NCBI GenBank assembly: GCA_039931555.1
Contig: JBDTRP010000001.1
Span: 1 to 64,000, forward strand
Direction: 5' to 3'
DNA from: JAENVT01 sp039931555
GTDB lineage: Bacteria > Actinomycetota > Acidimicrobiia > Acidimicrobiales > Ilumatobacteraceae
Length of the DNA: 64,000 nucleotides
The notes under the pieces are model-generated. The model had not been told where the DNA came from. It ran no database searches and saw only the letters and a list, made by a program, of their open reading frames with translations. Made by a program: the position numbers and the translations under genes. Within the stretch, counting starts at the first letter, position 1. Each line of letters starts with the position of its first letter. This document shows, in pieces, positions 61,677-64,000 of this stretch.

Positions 61677-63269
61677 GTGACGATCGCCGACGACACCGAA
61701 TGGGGGGCGTTCCGCGACGATGGCCCGTGGGTGCTCGACCGCGACGCGCTGCAGTGGTACCCGGTCGCCGGGCTGTTGCGCCAGGCAGCCAAGGCCGGCG
61801 TACCGGCCCTCACGCGACCAACGCGGATGCCGCCCGGAGTGCGAGTGATCGCCGTTGCCAGCCGGCTCATCGGGGCGATCGGGCCGTGGTGGTACAAGAA
61901 GAAGCGCGGGCGTTACGTGACGCCCGAAGCCAGCCGCAGCGAGATCTCCGCTCGCCTGCGTCGCGCTGCTGAGTGGCTCGGACCGACCTACATCAAGCTC
62001 GGCCAAATCATCTCCAGCGGCGAGGGCCTGTTCCCGCCGGAGCTCGTGAACGAGTTCAAGCAGTGCCGTGACCAGGTCCCTGCGGAGCCGTTCGAGGCCG
62101 TGCTCAAGGTGGTCGAAGAAGACCTCGGCGTGCCGCTCGAGAGCGTTTTCGCCAGCTTCGATCAGGCCCCGCTGGCCGCCGCCTCCATCGCCCAGGTCCA
62201 CGCAGCCACCCTGCACACCGGAGAACACGTCGTGGTCAAGGTGCAGCGACCCAGCGTCGCCCGACTTGTGCGCAAAGACCTGCGGGTGATGGCCTGGTTG
62301 GCTCCTCATCTGGTCGGCCGCATCCCGATCGCATCGCTGGCCAACCCGCCGGCGCTCGTCGAGTTGTTCGCCGAGACGATCGTCGAGGAGCTCGATTTCC
62401 GCATGGAAGCCGCCAACATGATCGACATCGCGGTCATGCTTCACGAGTTGAAGCAGACCGGATACGTCGTGCCTCGGCCGCACACCTCGCTGGTCACCCG
62501 TCGCGTGCTGGTGATGGAGCGCATCGACGGATTCAACTTCGATGACGTCGCCGGCATGAAAGGCGCTGGCGTCGACACCGAGGCCGTCGTGCGCACTGCC
62601 ATGGTCGCACTCATCGAAGGGGCGATGGTCTACGGCGTGTTCCATGGCGACCTTCACGGCGGCAACCTGTTCGTGCTGCCGGACGGGCGCACTGCCTTGC
62701 TCGATTTCGGCATCGTCGGCCGTTTGGCGGGCGATCGCCGACTCGCGTTCCTGCGGATGATGGTGTGTGCGACCACCAACGACGTCAAGGGCCAACTCGC
62801 GGCAATGCGTGATCTCGGTGCGCTGCCGAGTGATGTCGATCTCGACATGGTGATGCGCGACCTCCGGCTCGATCAGGCTCCGATCGATCCAACGACGCTG
62901 ACCGGCGAGGAGTTGGTCGCCGAGGTGCAGCGTGTGGTCAAGGCGTTGCTGGGCTACGGGGCGCACATGCCGAAAGAGCTCATGCTCTACGTGAAGAACA
63001 TGGTCTTCCTCGATGGGGCCATGGCTCGCCTGGCCCCCGACCTCGACCTGCTTGCCGAGATCGCCAACATCTCGCTGCTGTTTGCACAACGCCACGGCGA
63101 GCAACTCGGACGCGAGCTGGGCATCGACCAGACCACGTTGGAGATCAACATGGACGGCGTGAAGGCCGGCTTCGGTGTCGATGCCTCGACCGAGCAGTTG
63201 ACGTATCGCGATCTGCAATCGCGGCGAGCGCTCATCCAGAAGCGCATGCGCGACCACGTCGGTCGCTAA
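61677..63269 (+). CDS. UbiB/ABC1/AarF-family atypical kinase
   Basis: Atypical protein-kinase-like ATPase of 530 residues. N-terminal region: LRRAAEWLGPTYIKLGQIIS with the KxGQ motif. The kinase lobe follows: PLAAASIAQVHAATLHTGEH with the AAAS loop in place of a Gly-rich loop, VVVKVQRPSV with the Lys, EELDFRMEAANM, and VFHGDLHGGNLFVLPDGRTA then LLDFGIVGRL (catalytic Asp/Asn and DFG). It probably supports isoprenoid quinone or lipid metabolism at the membrane. GTG start at 61677; an ATG at 61617 adds 20 residues without similarity. Confidence 0.9.
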   Translation: MTIADDTEWGAFRDDGPWVLDRDALQWYPVAGLLRQAAKAGVPALTRPTRMPPGVRVIAVASRLIGAIGPWWYKKKRGRYVTPEASRSEISARLRRAAEWLGPTYIKLGQIISSGEGLFPPELVNEFKQCRDQVPAEPFEAVLKVVEEDLGVPLESVFASFDQAPLAAASIAQVHAATLHTGEHVVVKVQRPSVARLVRKDLRVMAWLAPHLVGRIPIASLANPPALVELFAETIVEELDFRMEAANMIDIAVMLHELKQTGYVVPRPHTSLVTRRVLVMERIDGFNFDDVAGMKGAGVDTEAVVRTAMVALIEGAMVYGVFHGDLHGGNLFVLPDGRTALLDFGIVGRLAGDRRLAFLRMMVCATTNDVKGQLAAMRDLGALPSDVDLDMVMRDLRLDQAPIDPTTLTGEELVAEVQRVVKALLGYGAHMPKELMLYVKNMVFLDGAMARLAPDLDLLAEIANISLLFAQRHGEQLGRELGIDQTTLEINMDGVKAGFGVDASTEQLTYRDLQSRRALIQKRMRDHVGR

Positions 63270-63279
63270 CTTCACGACG

Positions 63280-64000
63280 TGACGCTCGACGCGAATGCCC
63301 AGCGCTTCTCGGGCTTCGCGAATCTCTACGACACCGTTCGACCCGTCCCACCCGCGGCGTTGGCCGACGTGCTCACGAGGTACGCCGGCGGTCGAGCCGA
63401 CCTCGTCGTCGATCTCGGCAGTGGTACCGGGCTGTCGACTCGGTGGGCCGCGATCTGGGCGGCCGAGGTGGTCGGCGTCGAACCGAGCTCCGACATGCGC
63501 GACCGCGCGGCGGCAGCGACCGACCAGGCCAACGTGCGCTACGTCCAGGGTTGGTCCAACGACACGAGCCTGCCCGATGCCTCGGCCGACATCGTGCTGG
63601 CAGTGCAGGCGCTGCACTGGATGGAACCGGTGTCGACGTTCGTCGAGGTGGCCCGGCTGCTGCGCCCCGGCGGTGTCTTTGCATCGCTCGATTGCGATTG
63701 GCCCCCCTCGGTCGGTGACGCCCGGGCCGAGCAGGCCTGGCACACCGCTCGAGAGACCGTGGCCAGCCACGAACGCGAGTTGGCCGGTTGGACGCACTCG
63801 GCGGCCCCAGTGCGGCGCTCCCCGTCCTCGTCGCCGCAGACCGACGAACTACGGCCCACACCGTCGGGCGACTCGACTGCCGCCGTGACCATCACCGACG
63901 GCGTGCAGTTCTGGCACAAGGGCGAACACCTCCGGAGAATGGTCGCCAGCGGCCAGTTCCAGCACTGCGTGGAGATCGCCGCACTGGGCGACGAACGGGG
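63280..64000 (+). CDS. Class I SAM-dependent methyltransferase, cut by the window end
   Basis: Partial gene, 240 codons visible from GTG 63280. It begins MTLDANAQRFSGFANLYDTV and has the SAM motif LVVDLGSGTGLSTRWAAIWA, then VVGVEPSSDMRDRA with the ribose-binding Glu, LPDASADIVLAVQALHWMEP and EVARLLRPGGVFASLDCDWP. These are features of methyltransferase-11-type enzymes. The C-terminus, with HLRRMVASGQFQ, runs off the window. It starts ten bases after the UbiB-like stop, so the two are likely co-transcribed. Substrate unknown. Confidence 0.85.

Noticed and set aside
59898..63797. A 1299-residue minus-strand frame extending from the swivel-domain gene through the UbiB gene
   Set aside because: Only the part from ATG 61565 has family similarity and a ribosome-binding site; the remainder is antisense to UbiB and the methyltransferase.

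Overview
The window is about 64 kb of high-GC actinobacterial chromosome, most likely from the Acidimicrobiia (Ilumatobacter-like). This is inferred from gene content and not from any marker that could be searched. Supporting points are a fused KGD-type 2-oxoglutarate enzyme, a mycothiol-conjugate-amidase-like protein, an F420-type luciferase-like oxidoreductase, a DUF222-HNH gene, GTP-type PEP carboxykinase, a SepIVA-like coiled-coil protein beside coaD, many GTG starts and many ATGA stop/start overlaps. No rRNA, tRNA, CRISPR array, prophage or intact insertion sequence was seen.

Region 1 (1-22.5 kb) is one long minus-strand block. In transcription order it runs: an ArgE-like deacetylase, an acyl-CoA-dehydrogenase-fold flavoprotein, a second M20 hydrolase and a HutI-like amidohydrolase (mostly coupled); then rsmD, coaD, sepIVA-like, DUF177, rpmF, plsX, an acyl carrier protein, rnc, mutM and smc; then a complete polyamine-type ABC transporter (potA-D-B-C); then ftsY, a large lipoprotein, ffh and rpsP. 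It joins ribosome assembly, phospholipid synthesis, chromosome organisation and SRP-dependent membrane targeting. The intergenic region between mutM and smc holds two strong stem-loops.

Region 2 (22.5-31.6 kb) is mixed: a zinc-ribbon miniprotein, an S66 carboxypeptidase-like protein, a VOC protein, an unrecognised 334-aa protein and a DUF3105 lipoprotein. An accessory pocket at 25.7-27.8 kb follows, in which a DUF222-HNH gene lies between a broken potassium-channel gene, a lipoprotein-like remnant and imperfect direct repeats. recG and a FakA-like DAK2 protein come next, coupled on the minus strand.

Region 3 (31.7-49.5 kb) holds rpmB, a small beta-barrel-like protein and pckG on the plus strand. 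Minus-strand genes follow: a four-helix membrane protein with an apparent CTG start, a ferritin-like diiron protein, a Ser/Thr-linker lipoprotein, a histidine phosphatase coupled to a PIG-L deacetylase, and a CoA-transferase/racemase. A tightly coupled LLM oxidoreductase, GHMP sugar kinase and SMP-30 lactonase cassette is next. After it come a methyltransferase, a PH-SHOCT membrane protein, an SF1 helicase, exonuclease III, a NYN-S1 fusion with a Lys/Ala-rich tail, a HAD phosphatase, a GNAT remnant and an SHMT-like PLP enzyme.

Region 4 (49.5-64 kb) holds kgd, a cupredoxin lipoprotein with a likely leaderless promoter, a PuuD-like membrane protein, ettA and a CysQ/IMPase-like phosphatase. The phosphatase is coupled to a striking membrane protein with His-rich linkers and two tandem copies of an unrecognised His/Cys domain. 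An MFS transporter pseudogene, a PEP-utilising swivel-domain protein, a UbiB-family kinase and a methyltransferase cut by the window end complete it. The most unusual items are the tandem-domain membrane protein, the HNH pocket, the NYN-S1 fusion, the LLM-kinase-lactonase cassette, the altered SHMT, HutI and M20 paralogues, and recurrent TAnnnT boxes 6-7 bases before starts that lack a Shine-Dalgarno.
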